DNA from: Mixophyes australis
Taxonomy: Eukaryota > Chordata > Amphibia > Anura > Limnodynastidae
NCBI GenBank assembly: GCA_036250195.1
Contig: JAVHZZ010000009.1
Span: 37,849,824-37,913,823 of the forward strand
Reading direction: 5' to 3'
Length of the DNA stretch: 64,000 nucleotides
The translations under genes and the position numbers were made by a program. Shown one piece after another: positions 37,800 through 49,499 of this stretch (positions within the stretch are counted from its first letter, which is position 1; each line of letters opens with the position of its first letter). The notes beneath the pieces are model-generated. The model saw only the letters and a list, made by a program, of their open reading frames with translations. It ran no database searches and was not told the origin of the DNA.

Positions 37800-38492
37800 T
37801 GTCACGAGCCGCGACTCAGTTCTTGTTTCTTCTGATGTCCCGGCTGTCGCTATGGCGACCGGGACATCACTTCCGGAAATCCGGCCCGACTGTTGCCAGG
37901 GCAACGGCCGGACGCCGAGAACTTTGCCCAGGCGCTCTGGGCACAATAAACAGCTGGGCACATGCGCAGTCTAGCGCAACCTGTAGGAATTAATCAGGCA
38001 GGGGCTGTGACTTGTTTCAGAGCTAGGCTCTGATTGGCTAGCAGTGGTATTTAGGGCAGTGAGGACTGAGCCTCACTGCCGGTTAAAGCGTCCTGTTCTC
38101 AGTTCTGCTGCCTGCTTGTTCTCCCTGTGCTTGGTGATTATTACCTTGTTTGACTTCCCGTGTATGACCTTTGCTTGTTTTTGGACCACTGAACCTACGC
38201 TTCCGACCCTGACCATTTGCCTGGAAACCGGATTCTACTCCTCCGCTAGTGCTCCTGACCTTTCGCTTGTCCATGGATTTCGAACCTGTGCTTGTGACCT
38301 CTGACCTTGATTTTCCTGGCCGCTACTGTCCGCCAATCACTCCACTCCTGGGTTCTCCTTAAGTCAGTATACGTTACTCGACCCTATTTCGGCCCGCGGC
38401 CAAGTCTGTCCCCACCACTAGGAGCTCCAGCGAACACCGGGCCTTCGAAGTAGACCCCGAGTTTCATTGTACTGGCTTGGGAGTTCCTAACA
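37800..38492 (+). mobile_element. Gypsy A 5' LTR
   Basis: A 693-bp LTR starting TGTCACGAGCC and ending TTCCTAACA. It shares start, end and several internal words (CGCTATGGCGACCGGGAC, TTTCCCGTGTATGACC-like) with the LTRs of gypsy B. The sequence right after it, TTATAACCGGCC, is the same in gypsy B, so it is the probable primer-binding region, although it is not a standard TGG-type site. No 3' LTR for this copy is found in the window. Confidence 0.85.
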
Positions 38493-38528
38493 TTATAACC
38501 GGCCTAGGAAGGATGGTATTATACGGCC

Positions 38529-39347
38529 ATGGATAACGACGAACCGAATCTGTCTCCAGCCTAGATCCTGGCGAATCAGATACAGACGATTTCCCAAGTC
38601 GTGCAGAATCTATCCCAACGGTTGGCAGCCCAAGAAGAGGCTTCCAGAAACCTGCAGCTTCAGCAAGCCCCCGCTGGTGACACACCGGAACCCAAAATGA
38701 ACTTGCCGGACCGGTTCTCTGGAAGCAGGTCAGCTTTCCGCAACTTTAAGGAGAGTTGCAGGTCCTCCGGTGCTGACCCTCAGTCTTGGGCCTTCTCTTT
38801 GCCTTCAACGAGTCCAGCCTTGCAGACCGTGGATGCCTTTTTTCAAGCTTTGGGATTATTGTGCGATGACCCAGACAGGGTGGCCTCAGCTGAGTCTCAT
38901 CTCCGAGCATTAAGGCAGGGACGTCGCTCCGCTGAAGAATATTGTGCGGAATTCTGGCGGTGGTCCACCGATAGTGCCTGGAATGATCCAGCACTGCAAA
39001 GTCAATTTCGCTTAGGTCTTACCGAGCAAATTAAGGATTCCTTAGTCCAGTATCCGGTACCTTACTCACTGGAGGAGTTGATGCAACTCGTCATCAAAAT
39101 TGATCGTCGGATATGAGAAAGGAAGACTGAACGTGAATCATCTGTACCCATTGATTTATCCTTCAGCTCCAGTGCCACTTTGCCCGATTCCTCTGAACCC
39201 ATGCAGTTGGGCGCTTATCGCTTGCCTCCAGAAGAACGCTCCAGAAGACGCTCACTAGGTCTTTGTATGTATTGTGGTCATCCTGGCCACTTAGTAGGTT
39301 CTTTTCCTAAAATAAGCCGGGAAACTCCAAAGCCTAAGTGCAGGTGA
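38529..39347 (+). pseudogene. Gypsy A gag
   Basis: This is the capsid/nucleocapsid precursor region. Aligned by eye to gypsy B gag, it has the conserved PKMNLPDRFSG, PQSWAFSLP, and RSAEEYCAEF...QFRLGL blocks. It has lost about 72 bp in the middle of the capsid region after FKESC. Stops occur at 38562 and 39114. The zinc knuckle keeps C-x2-C-x4-H, but the last cysteine is phenylalanine. The frame otherwise persists to the TGA at 39345. It is non-functional. Confidence 0.88.
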
Positions 39348-39351
39348 AGGG

Positions 39352-41535
39352 GTGCGGCGCTTAGGTCTTCAAATTATCTCTTCAGAAAATTCCTTGCTAG
39401 TCCCTGGACGTTTAGCCTTCAGTGGGAAATCCGTGGATCTGACAGCTTTTCTTGATAGTGGTGCGGCTGGTAATTTCCTGGACATACATTTGGCTCTGAC
39501 GCTCGACATTCCGGATATCAAGTTAGGATCAAGCATTACCACCTGTGGATTGGATGGTAACCCCTTGCCTGGGGGAACTATTCTCGCTAGGACTCCAATG
39601 GTTCGGTTGTCTGTAGGAGCCCTCCATACGGAGGAACTCTCCTTCTACCTAATTACCTGTCCCTCTGCTCCGTTGATTCTGTGGTATCCTTGGCTTCGCA
39701 GTCATAACCCCCTCATTGACTGGAAAAGAGGAGAAATTATCCGTTGGAGTCCCGGGTGCTCTACGTCCTGCTTGACCTTGCCTCTTAGAGTCACACTGCC
39801 TAGTCCAGAATTGTTGCCGGTACCCTACCAGGACTTCAGTGATATTTTTTGCAAAAAAAAAAAGCTGACTCACTCCCACCACATTGAGAATACGATTGAT
39901 TTAGTACCTGGTTCCAAGTTGCCTAAAGGGCGTTTATATTCTTTGTCCCTCCCTGAAACTCAGGCCATGGAGACTTACGTAGAGGAAAATCTGAAGAAAG
40001 GTTTCATTCGCCCTTCTAGATCTCCCGTATGCGCAGGTTGTTTTTTCGTTTCGAAAAAAGATGATAGCCTGAGACCTTGCATTGATTTCCGTGGACTGAA
40101 TAACATCACGATTAAGAACATGTATTCTTTACCATTAATGTCTGTCCTGTTCGATCAACTAAAAACAGCCACTATATTTTCGAAGATTGATCTCCGAGGG
40201 GCCTACAATCTTATCCAAATTAAGAAGGGGGATGAGTGGAAGACCGCCTTCAATACTCAGTCGGGACATTACGAATATCTCGTAATGCCATTTGGGTTTT
40301 CCAACGCTCCGGCAGTCTTTCAAGACCTGATCAACAACGTATTACAAGAGTTCCTGGGAAAAACAGTTGTTGTTTATTTGGATGACATTTTAATCTATTC
40401 CGAATCCTCAGCATCGTCAGCATGTCCGCCAGGTTTTATTGAAATTGCGGGAAAATCATCTGTACGCAAAACGGGAGAAATGTGAATTCGAGGTGTCTAC
40501 AGTGGCGTTCCTGGGTTACATCATCTCCTCATCAGGATTCCCAATGGATCCTGCCAAAGTTCAGGCAATTCAGAATTGGGTCCTCCCTACTAACTTAAAG
40601 GCAATCCAAAGATTCCTTGGGCTCGCCAATTTTTACCGTAGGTTCATTGATTCATTCTCCTCGTTAGTGGCTCCTATCACTGCTCTCACCCAAAAAGGAG
40701 CTAACCCAACAAAGTGGTCTTCAAAGGCATTGGCAAGTTTCTCAGCTCTCAAAGCTGCCTTCATTTCTGCTCCAGTACTTAGACACCCTGACCCAGAACT
40801 TCCGTTTATTGTGGAGGTGGACGCTTCGGATGTCGGTGCTGGTGCCATCCTGTCACAGAAAGACCCCTGGAGTAAAAAGTTACATCCTTGTGCTTTTTTC
40901 TCTAGAAAATTTCTGCCGGCTGAATGTAATTACAATGTCGGAAATTGTGAATTATTGGCCATTAAATTGGCATTGGAGGAATGGCGACATTGGTTAGAGG
41001 GAGCTGCACATACCATTACCATCTTCACAGACCATAAAAACCTCCAATATATCCAGACTGCTAAAACTCTGAATCCCAGGCAGGCCCGCTGGGCTCTATT
41101 CTTCACCAGATTTAGGTTCATCATTTCTTTCCATCAAGGTTCCAAAAATATTAAGGCCGATTCCTTGTCCCGAAGTTTTTTGGCCCATCATTCTCAGTCT
41201 CCTGACCCATTGCCGATTGTTCCGTCAACTTCTATTCATCTCGGACTCACCCAGGATCTGGGAACCACTATCCAACACTTCCAGAAAATTGCTCCCGTTC
41301 AGACAGCGGTCAACAAATTATTTGTCCCGGTTCACCTAAGGAAACCTGTCCTCATAGAGGGTCACAACAACCGCTCTGCTGGTCATCCAGGAAGTCGTAG
41401 GACTATCGAAATTCTTTCTTGCTGGCTTTGGTGGCCCACCTTATTGGATGATGTGGAGACTTACGTCCGTGCCTGCCCTGAATGTGCCAGAAATAAATCT
41501 GATAGAAACCGTCCTTCTGGTCTTCTATTACCCTT
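39352..41535 (+). pseudogene. Gypsy A pol: protease, RT, RNase H, start of integrase
   Basis: A retropepsin-type protease has the DSGAAGNF active site near 39457. Reverse transcriptase spans about 39930-40640, with VVYLDDILIYS at about 40371-40403. A frame change follows near 40410, after which 40439-41535 is open. That stretch carries the RT thumb and connection, the RNase H domain (VDASDVGAGAILSQ near 40818, FTDHKNLQYI near 41025) and the H2C2 zinc-binding head of integrase (GHNNRSAGHPG ... CPECARNK, about 41360-41500). The integrase is then cut by a 1,278-bp insertion at 41535/41536. Only one frameshift affects this stretch, so it is fairly well preserved. Confidence 0.92.
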
Positions 41536-42813
41536 AATTGGTAAGAAGTGAGCGCTCAATTGCTCCTTTTGGGGATCAGTGGTCAGTGGTCTGGAGAGCT
41601 AAATCTTAAATAAATTGACTTAATACATACTAAGTGGATAAAATTGCGACCACATAAATTAATATCTAAATTCTAATACTCAACATATGGATACAATGCT
41701 AACAGATAAAAACATGCATTTAATCAAATGACATAACATGTGTGCCGGCCACAGTGTGAGTGACATATAACAAAGTTTTAAAAAACAACCGTAGATAGAG
41801 GACACTAAAACAAATTCCAATAATGCATGACACAAACTAATGTCCACCAAATGTCCAAAAGCGAGGTCCAATATCAATAGTAGTAAATCCCAGAGGGAGT
41901 GTAGTAGACGGTGAGCGGGTATTCGCGAGTCCTCGTACTCGATATGCTTAAGGCCCAGACGGAACTGATTAATAAGTCTTACTTGGAAAAACGGTGATCC
42001 TCGGTGAGATATCCTGGATTGGTAGGGAGGACTGTGACCAAGCAGCGATGACCATATGGGTAATGCACCCAGCGGCGTGTATCGATAAACGGCGTGCGTT
42101 CCACAGTGAGATGCACAGATGGATTTCCGGACTTCCGGTTTGACGTCACTAAGGGGTGTGTCCCAACGCGTTTCATTTGCTACAGCAAATTTCCTCAGGG
42201 GATCGTGATGTCCATAGAGAATATGGGTTTATATAGTGTTCGTGATCGTCAGCAGACTTAGAGGACAGTGATTGAGACAGTGATTGAGACCGTGTGACTT
42301 GATTGTAAATTATTGCCATACAATCTATTAAAAGGAGGACAATATGCACATCAAGGAAATATGAATTCAGAAATTATAACAAAAACTATACATTGTATTA
42401 AATGGACATTGTATATATGCATGTACATTGAGATAGGGCAATTGACCTATATTTGGTCATAGTGATTACATTTTATTCCAGATATATTAATGGTCCTTTA
42501 TTAAGATAATAAATAAATCAATCAAACACATGTAGACAATAAATTATACATATGTAGTACTATACTGAGGAGCGGTGTTTGTGTGGACCATGTATAGCCA
42601 TACATATTTATGGTCCATAAGGAGACTGTGTGTTACTGTCACTCTGACAGTCGATTGATGACTAGCTGGTCACATTCCCACTTTTCCATCACCTTTGGGA
42701 TAGTATTCTCAACATGCTTATCTACTATACCAGATATTCCCAAGTCGTCACCCATCTCGGTACTGATCTGGCTACACTCTGCTTGGCTTCCAAGTTCGAC
42801 ATATACCCAATAT
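41536..42813 (-). mobile_element. Penelope-like element fragment inserted in integrase
   Basis: A 1,278-bp insertion is flanked by the perfect 13-bp duplication TTCTATTACCCTT (41523-41535 and 42814-42826). Removing it and one repeat restores the integrase frame by position. It carries a hammerhead-ribozyme-like fold on the minus strand (42142-42212) followed by a short tandem duplication (ACAGTGATTGAG, about 42263-42288). No reverse transcriptase or GIY-YIG frame is present. Variable-length duplications and hammerhead motifs in terminal repeats are known for Penelope-like elements, so I assign it there by inference. It could include more than one element. Confidence 0.6.
42142..42212 (-). ncRNA. 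Hammerhead ribozyme-like motif, core intact
   Basis: Read on the minus strand. Outer stem I pairs 42205-42212 with 42142-42149 (7 of 8), and inner stem I is CCC/GGG (42199-42201 with 42162-42164). The core CTGAGGA (42192-42198) fits CUGANGA. Stem II is a perfect 6-bp ATTTGC/GCAAAT with a four-base loop (42175-42190). GAAA lies at 42171-42174, followed by a minimal stem III ACGCGT and the UH cleavage dinucleotide TT (42165-42166). Cleavage is predicted between 42165 and 42164. The tiny stem III is typical of retroelement hammerheads. Confidence 0.65.
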
Positions 42814-42826
42814 TTCTATTACCCTT

Positions 42827-43424
42827 GCCTGCTCCAAGCAGGCCTTGGACCCATCTTTCGATGGATTTTATTGTTGACCTGCCAGTATCCGCAGGTCATA
42901 ACACCATCTGGGTAGTCGTGGACAGATTCAGTAAGATGGCACATTTTATATCATTACCCAAATTACCTGATGTTAGGACCTTGGCTACCTTGTTTTTGAT
43001 ACATATTTTCCGTCTCCATGGGCTTCCCGTAGACATCGTCTCGGACCGAGGATCCCAGTTTATTGCACGATTTTGGAGATCTTTTTGTAAATCCATCGGG
43101 ATCACTATAAGTCTGTCTTCGGCGTATCACCCCCAGTCGAATGGACAGACAGAAAGAACCAACCAGGCCTTGGAACAGTTCCTACACATCTATGTTTCGA
43201 AATTCCACGATAACTGGTCCTCTCTCTTGCCCTGGGCAGAATTTGCGTATAACAATTCTTGCCATTACACTATTCACACATCCCCGTTTTTCTGCAACCT
43301 CGGATATCACCCGAAATCCAACTCGTTTTCCACTGCTGTTCCCAGTAGGGATTCCGGAACACCTGCTTTTACTGCCAGCTTGAGATCTGTCTGGAAAAAG
43401 GTGCACTCTGCACTAAGTCAAGCC
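42827..43424 (+). pseudogene. Gypsy A integrase core
   Basis: This continues the integrase after the insertion. The DDE residues are all visible: D in LSMDFIVDLP (about 42864), D in IVSDRGSQF (about 43045) and E in NGQTERTNQ (about 43150). The conserved WAEFAYNNS follows near 43235. The frame is open from the insertion point to 43424, where a hAT-like sequence starting CAGGGCCGG cuts it, so the C-terminal part, any chromodomain and the 3' LTR are missing. Confidence 0.9.
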
Positions 43425-43687
43425 CAGGGCCGGATTAAGGGAATGGAGGCCCCTGGGCTAAGGGGGCCTCCATTCCCCCGTGAGGGCCCCCCCCCCGTGA
43501 TCCGAGCCACCCCCATGGCACTTACCTCCTTCTCCTGGCATTGCGGTCCTTCCCCGGCGCGCTATACGCTCTTTACTGAGGAGACTACAGCGCGCCGGTG
43601 AAGGACCGCAGTGAAAGTGCTCAGCAGCATTGATCGGGCCGGGGGAGCCCCCGCGGAGGCCAGTACTAGAGCCTCGGCTCGTGACAG
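43425..43687. mobile_element. hAT-like fragment truncating gypsy A
   Basis: It starts CAGGGCCGGATTAAGGG, a common terminus of vertebrate hAT miniature elements. Two G/C-rich hairpins are present (43440-43478 and about 43539-43612). No matching right terminus or duplication is seen, so the 3' boundary is approximate. The open frame of the integrase merely reads through into it. Confidence 0.55.
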
Positions 43688-45339
43688 GTCTCTGATATTA
43701 TGCAATATCTTGCAATTACACCTTGCAACAGTACAGGTTGATCATGCATGATACACAGGGTTAATATTCAAGCTTAATATGACAATGATGTCATGAAATG
43801 TTTGCACAATAAGGTGAGTGAGAAAAAGGAAGGAATTGCACACTTTCCATTCCTTAATGAATGGTCCAAATTTCTGGCCGTATTGTGCTAAATTGATTCA
43901 AATGGGATTATTTAAAGCAGGACGTACATTTGTTTTTTGTTTTTTATGTAGAAAGATACAGATTTCCATACTGTGCGTGGGAAAGCCCCGTACACTATAA
44001 ATAGACATTGCGTCTGTTTATTTCTCATTCAGCGTCGCGGTGCTTCTCCATAGAGGAGCACAGTCTGTTCAGTTGTCAATGGTTTGTTATTTTGTCAAGT
44101 CTGTTCCAGAGGAACATTATGGGGTCCTTTGTGCATGAAGACCAGAAGATATTCCAAGGACTTTTGAAATATAATATCTTTTGGAAAGCTACAGGACCTT
44201 TGGGAATATTATGGTTTGTATTGGACATGGTTACAAGCATTATCGGATTGCAAGCTTAGAAGAAAAGATGAAGACATCTGATGGTAAGTATTTGTTTTTC
44301 TATTTTTTAAACACTTTGTTTATAATTTTTGGTATACAATACACCAATATCCCGCATAAAGATAAGCGGGCAAACATAAGTGATACCTCCAAAGTTAAAT
44401 GAAGAAATTACACAATTCTCGAATGGAACAAATGCATATTGTACATGGGTAAATGTATATTACCATCCAAGAGCAGGTAAGCAACCTGAATGAGGCATAC
44501 TATAGTGCGTAGGTGTATGCAGTATTCAAAGGAGGAGGATGGGGAAGAAAGAAGGGGAGGTGGGGGAGGGGATGATGAGATCAGACCGGACCTCCCGGAG
44601 AGACCAACGGCCAGCTAGACAGTTGAATTATTTATTATACTACCTAATAATAATAATAGTGTAGAATTTGGCCTACCCAACCCTATTCATAGAAAGAGAG
44701 CTGAAATATTCTGAGCTTTGTCTGGCAATTGGGTTGGGCCATGTTTTTTTGTTTTTTTTTAATAAACATATGTGGTTTTAATAAGAGAGTTGAGTTTTAT
44801 TATTTTTATTAGTAATGTGATCTGAACAAGGGTGCTGTGTTTTATTTAACATGTTACTTAGTGGTACCTGAGTGTCAGGGCATGGTGACATTTGTGGCTC
44901 TCCAAGTGCCACCATACCCTGGCTGCCTTAGGTATGCTGGTGCTTGTAGTTTCTTTATTTCTTTTCTTGCACGTTATTACCCTACACCGACCGCCCCGGG
45001 GGTGTAGGAAGAGCCCTAGTGCTTTCAGCAATGGCCTGGGTATTCCTAGAGGGGGGCCTGCACAACTCCCAAGGGAATCCAGCCCAGTAATAAACAGCCT
45101 GGGGCTGGATTATCATTATGACAGTGGGACTCCCATCCATGTGTACCCCTGCTTTAGTGCCATTCACCCCGGCTGGTTTATCTAGTGCTGATTGCAGTGA
45201 AATTGGGGGGACCTCACACATTTTTTTCTCCAATTTCGCTGCAACCAGCAGTAGGCTAGCAGTGCTAGATGGTTAATAATATGTATAGAGGGATCCCACA
45301 CTTTTTTATTATTCCTCTGTTTTTTACATTATAGAGCTG
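43688..45339. other. No recognised gene; small hairpins
   Basis: Hairpins at 44878-44921 (CAGGGCATGGTG facing CACCATACCCTG) and 45186-45252 (TGCTGATTGCAGTGAAATTGG facing CCAATTTCGCTGCAACCAGCA) suggest decayed DNA-transposon ends. The frames at 44008-44259 and 44892-45185 show no domain. Confidence 0.45.
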
Positions 45340-45573
45340 TTGGGTCTCTCAAGAGAACAGGGCAAACTCCTGAATCCTGCCTGCTTTGTTGGTGAAGTGG
45401 GTGGGGGTGGAGCTAATTGTGCCATCTGATCACGCCCCCTGCTATAATAGGCCAGAATTGGTATTGTATGGCAGGGGCGGGGCCTGATGACACAATAAGC
45501 GTGGCCGCACCCCCAAGACACAGCCACCTTTGGAGATCTCCCTGAGGGGTGATCTCCAAAGTTGGCAAGTATG
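45340..45573. mobile_element. GGCAAGTATG-family repeat (copy 3)
   Basis: The right end GTTGGCAAGTATG matches 18326-18336. The preceding GGAGATCTCCCTGAGGGGTGATCTCC forms a dyad. The left end is not defined. Confidence 0.5.
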
Positions 45574-45886
45574 CATTGGAGTTCATCACATACTGGGGAA
45601 TATCCACTACCATTACCTTACTCTGCTTTCAATCAGAAAGGGGGATGAACGTAACACAGAGTTCAATACCAGAGAGAGAAATTATGAATATTTAATAATG
45701 ATATTTTATCTTTGTAATGTCACAGTTATCTTCCAGGACTTTATTATTTTCATGCTTATTTAGTGTTTCAGGGCTTCTTTTAAAAGACTAGGGTCAGATC
45801 ACTTTATTTTCTCATATTTTTAGTTCTGTCTTTATCTTTTGTTTCTCCTGGATATTCTCAGCTTCTCTTTTTGGGTTTAGAATATC
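45574..45886. other. Gypsy-like scrap, otherwise nothing
   Basis: A short stretch at about 45628-45740 reads like the RT block that follows the LIRIKEGDEWKTAF-type motif (IRKGDERNTEFNTRERNYEYL, then FQDF). It probably descends from a gypsy reverse transcriptase, far too short to place further. Confidence 0.4.
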
Positions 45887-45894
45887 CTCTAACC

Positions 45895-46961
45895 CAGCAG
45901 TTCCCAAAGTGTGTGCCGCGGCTCCCAGGGGTGCCGCGGCCAGGGGACAAAAAAACCCAAAAAACAGCATCCTCCTCCCTCCTTGCTTCTCACTGAATGT
46001 CGTCATCACGCCCGACATATTCAGTGAGAAGTGGCAGGAGAGACGAGGATGCTTGGTCCCAAGCGCCGCCACATCGGTAAGAAAATAGAAGAGAAGACAG
46101 AAGAAATAGAAGAAAGAAGACCAAGTATGGTAAGTAAAGAAACGGAAGGGAAAGTGAAAGGAAACAGCAATGGAGGGGCAAAAGAATGAAGCAGGTGACA
46201 AAGTGAGGATGAAGAGGGGCAGACAGTGTGTGTAGATGAAGAGGAACAGACAGTGTGTGTGGATGAAGAGGGGCAGACAGTGTGTGTGTGGATGAAGAGG
46301 GGCAGACAGTGTGTGGATGAAGAGGGGCAGACAGTGTGTGGATGAAGAGGGGCAGACAGTGTGTTGATGAAGAGGGGCAGACAGTGTGTGTGGATGAAGA
46401 GGGGCAGACAGTGTGTGTGGATGAAGAGGGGCAGACAGTGTGTGTGGATGAAGAGGGGCAGACAGTGTGTGGATGAAGAGGGGCAGATAGTGTGTGGATG
46501 AAGACGGGCAGACTATGAGGATGAAGAGGGGCAGACAGTGTGTGGTTGAAAAAGGGCAGACAGTGAGGATGAAGAGGGGCAGACAGTGTGTGTGGTTGAA
46601 GGGGCAAAGAGTGTGTGGATGCAGGGGCACAGTGTAAAGGTGAAGGGGCACAGTGTGAATATTTTTGTACATGTTATTGTTTTATTTTGTTTGATCTTAT
46701 TCCTCTTAATATTAGCTGTAAATTATTCTTTGACAGAAATATAATTGAAAATAATATATAAAACTTTTCCCTTGGATTTATGTATATTATTTTTACAAAC
46801 AACTTTCTAAGTATTTCTGTCCTGACCTAAATACTTATTACATTATTTTGACTCAAATATTAAAAAAACAGGACTGCTCGGTAATTATTTTGGAGGGGTG
46901 CCTTGAAAAAATTATAGAGACTCTAAGGATGCCGCAAACTGAATAAGTTTGGGAACCACTG
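45895..46961. mobile_element. hAT non-autonomous element, 1.07 kb, 8-bp TSD
   Basis: The ends CAGCAGTTCCCAAAG and, inverted, CAGTGGTTCCCAAAC are flanked by the perfect duplication CTCTAACC (45887-45894 and 46962-46969). Inside are a hairpin on CTTCTCACTGAATGTCG (45986-46031), a purine-rich block ending in a splice-donor-like GGTAAGTA, and a minisatellite (46200-46620). No transposase is present. Long minus-strand frames over the minisatellite (286 and 205 residues, repeating CPSSSTH-like words) are repeat translations, not genes. Confidence 0.9.
46200..46620. repeat. GATGAAGAGGGGCAGACAGTG minisatellite
   Basis: About fifteen units, of 22 to 30 bp depending on the number of GT dinucleotides, confined to the hAT element. 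Confidence 0.9.
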
Positions 46962-46969
46962 CTCTAACC

Positions 46970-48194
46970 AATCAGACCATGGGAATGTTAATGGCAGGAG
47001 AAGATGTATGTGTTGATCTTGTGGAAGACAGTGACCTATCCACTTGTGTAATTGTGAAAGTTAAAACAGGGGCAGTGTATGCTGTCAAGAGGGGAATGGA
47101 GGCAAGCAGAAAGCCACAGACTAAAAGTTAGACAATTAAAGGAACAGGGTCTCCCAACATCACAGATTGGTGTGAAGCTCTAGTCAAACTGATGCAGGTA
47201 GGCTGTGGTTTTAAACACGCATATGAAACAAAATTTATACATTCATCTTGTTTGGGTTAAAAAAATCCTAAAAAAAGGCATTTAAAGAGCATGTGTATAG
47301 GATTAGGCACAACTCAAGAATTAAATATATGTGCAAAGGTCCCTGAGATAAATACATTTTTACCAACTATTTATTAAGAGTCTTTCCCTTATTGCTTCTT
47401 GTATCAAAGACCTTACAAAGAAAGTTGCGTGACTCCCAGAGGCTGGTGAGGTTTTTGAGAAAATAAAGCTTACCTTTACCTGCTTTAGGAACTGGGTTCC
47501 TTGGAAAACCAAGGTACCGCCAAAGGGTGTCAGGTGGTCCTAAATTTGTACATACAGTGTGTATGGCCGACATTCAACACTAACCGTTCTACACAAACAA
47601 GGCACTGCTGCTTCACTCCAAAAAATTCTACTTACCACCCCTGACTCTTCAGCAAATGCTAATATATATAACAGACTTCCAATCTTGTGGCTAGGATATG
47701 AAGCATATTTCCAAACTAGTGGCAAGTGTACAAAACCAACTTCCAATTTGTTGACACAATTATGAACTCAAACGGATCATCCTAACAAAGGGTACCTAGA
47801 CTAAGAACAGAGACACAAATTAGAATTGAAAGAAGGCAATTTCACAATCACATAAACATACCGGGCCTGATTCATCAAGAAACACAAGACAAATGTAATG
47901 TGCATTTTTTTAAAAATGCACGGAAATCAAATCACACATCCGTATTCTTCTACAAGTGGATCTGTATGCTCTGCTTTGACAGACAATACACTGCCAGATT
48001 CGTACAATACACATGAGTAATATTAAGTCTAGGAGGAAAAAAAAAAAAGTATTCAGTTATCCTTACCTGTTAATAATATAGTCATTAATAAAAAAACATT
48101 AACAAAAAAGTTTTTTATTTTTTCCATTTCTTCCCCATGGAATAAATTAATCAGCAGGTTTCCTCTATATACAATGCATTTTGACAGTTGCCCC
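46970..48194. other. No recognised gene
   Basis: GGGCCTGATTCATCAAG at 47866 resembles the left end of a miniature element (compare 26194), but no partner end is seen. The frames near 47367-47765 have no domain features. Confidence 0.45.
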
Positions 48195-48290
48195 TGATTA
48201 TTATTATTAATATTATTAATATTTATTTATAAGGCGCTACAAGGCATCCGCAGCGATTGCAACCACATGTCCTTGCGACTGTCATCATTA
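48195..48290 (-). repeat. LINE/SINE tail fragment
   Basis: On the minus strand it ends GTAGCGCCTTATAAATAAAT followed by an AAT-rich tail, the layout of the other L2/CR1-type tails here. Confidence 0.55.
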
Positions 48291-49133
48291 TCACTCAGCA
48301 CTTACACTTGACCTGTAGCTGGTGCATTCTGTCTGAATTATCCTTTGCACTCAAACATATTTATAAAGTGACTTTTTATTTTGTGACTTTTTATGCCATG
48401 TTGCCCTCTTATTTTAAGCTCTAGTTAAAGAAAGACAGTTAAGTTAAATTAAATGTCACCAGCCACCCACTAGCAAAATAACCAATCAAGAAATCTTACA
48501 GTGAACAGATTAGTGTGCAAGAGAATTTGATTCAGAAAACCCAGTACTACAGTATAGTATTATAGTATTTTTTATACAACTTCGTGCTGTGTGGGCTGAA
48601 GGAAATAGGGCCAAGGTGGGAAAAGCTGAGAGCAGTCTCAGAATCTCAGAATCGGACATGTTGCATTGATAAAATACCAGAGGATTGGTTCATGTACTTT
48701 TTTGGACAGGGTGCACATATGTACAGAAGTTTCCTTGCTCATCAAATAATTATATTAATGGAAAATGTTTCCTGTCTAGAAATGAAACAAATTGCTCAGA
48801 GAATACACAGAGATATAAGTTAGTAATTCACCCGAGTGGGGTGTGTTTATTAATACAAGCACAAAAATGAACAAAACATTTGGGGAAGGGGGGGGGGGGG
48901 GGCATGTGCTTGGGTGACACCAGGCTTACAGAGAATTAGTTATGGGTGTGCTCCGTCTTTGAGATAGCTACCTTATTTGTAACTAACTTTTACTTCAACT
49001 TAAAGAATAGTTCCATTGCCAACTTAAAACTTAGTTGTGGATGGAGTTCAGGTTTGCATGACTTGAGTTTTTAATGTAAAATCAAAGCTTGCCTTTTTAG
49101 ATCCTGCTTGTCCCATTTCAATGTTTCAAAAGC
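48291..49133. other. No recognised gene; G-run
   Basis: A poly-G run lies at about 48888-48901. No coding potential is seen. Confidence 0.5.
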
Positions 49134-49499
49134 ATGTCAACTAGAGATGGGCGGGCTCGGTTCCCCGAGAACCGAACCCGCCCGAACTTCAGGTATCCTC
49201 TGGCGCCAATTCGGATTCGAAATCGAGGCAAAACATCATCGTGACGTTGTCGGATCTCGGAGCTCGGTTCTCGCGATGTTTGAAATCCATAAATAGCCGC
49301 CTCCACAGCAATTCAGCACCATTTGACAGAGGGAGAGAGAAGGGTTAGGTCGCAGGCAGCATTAGAGCAGGGAGAGAGCAATTCTTCTAGCAATTCTTAT
49401 AGCAATTCTTATAGCAATTCTTATAGCAATTCTTATAGCACTTGGTTATAGCAGGAAGAGAGAAGTATAGAGGACAAACATTACCAACTGTTTGGGGTT

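Noticed and set aside
45812..46672. 286-residue minus-strand frame with CPSSSTH-like repeats
   Set aside because: It is the translation of a purine-rich minisatellite inside a hAT element. The parallel 205-residue frame in another phase shows the same repeat, so neither is evidence of a protein.
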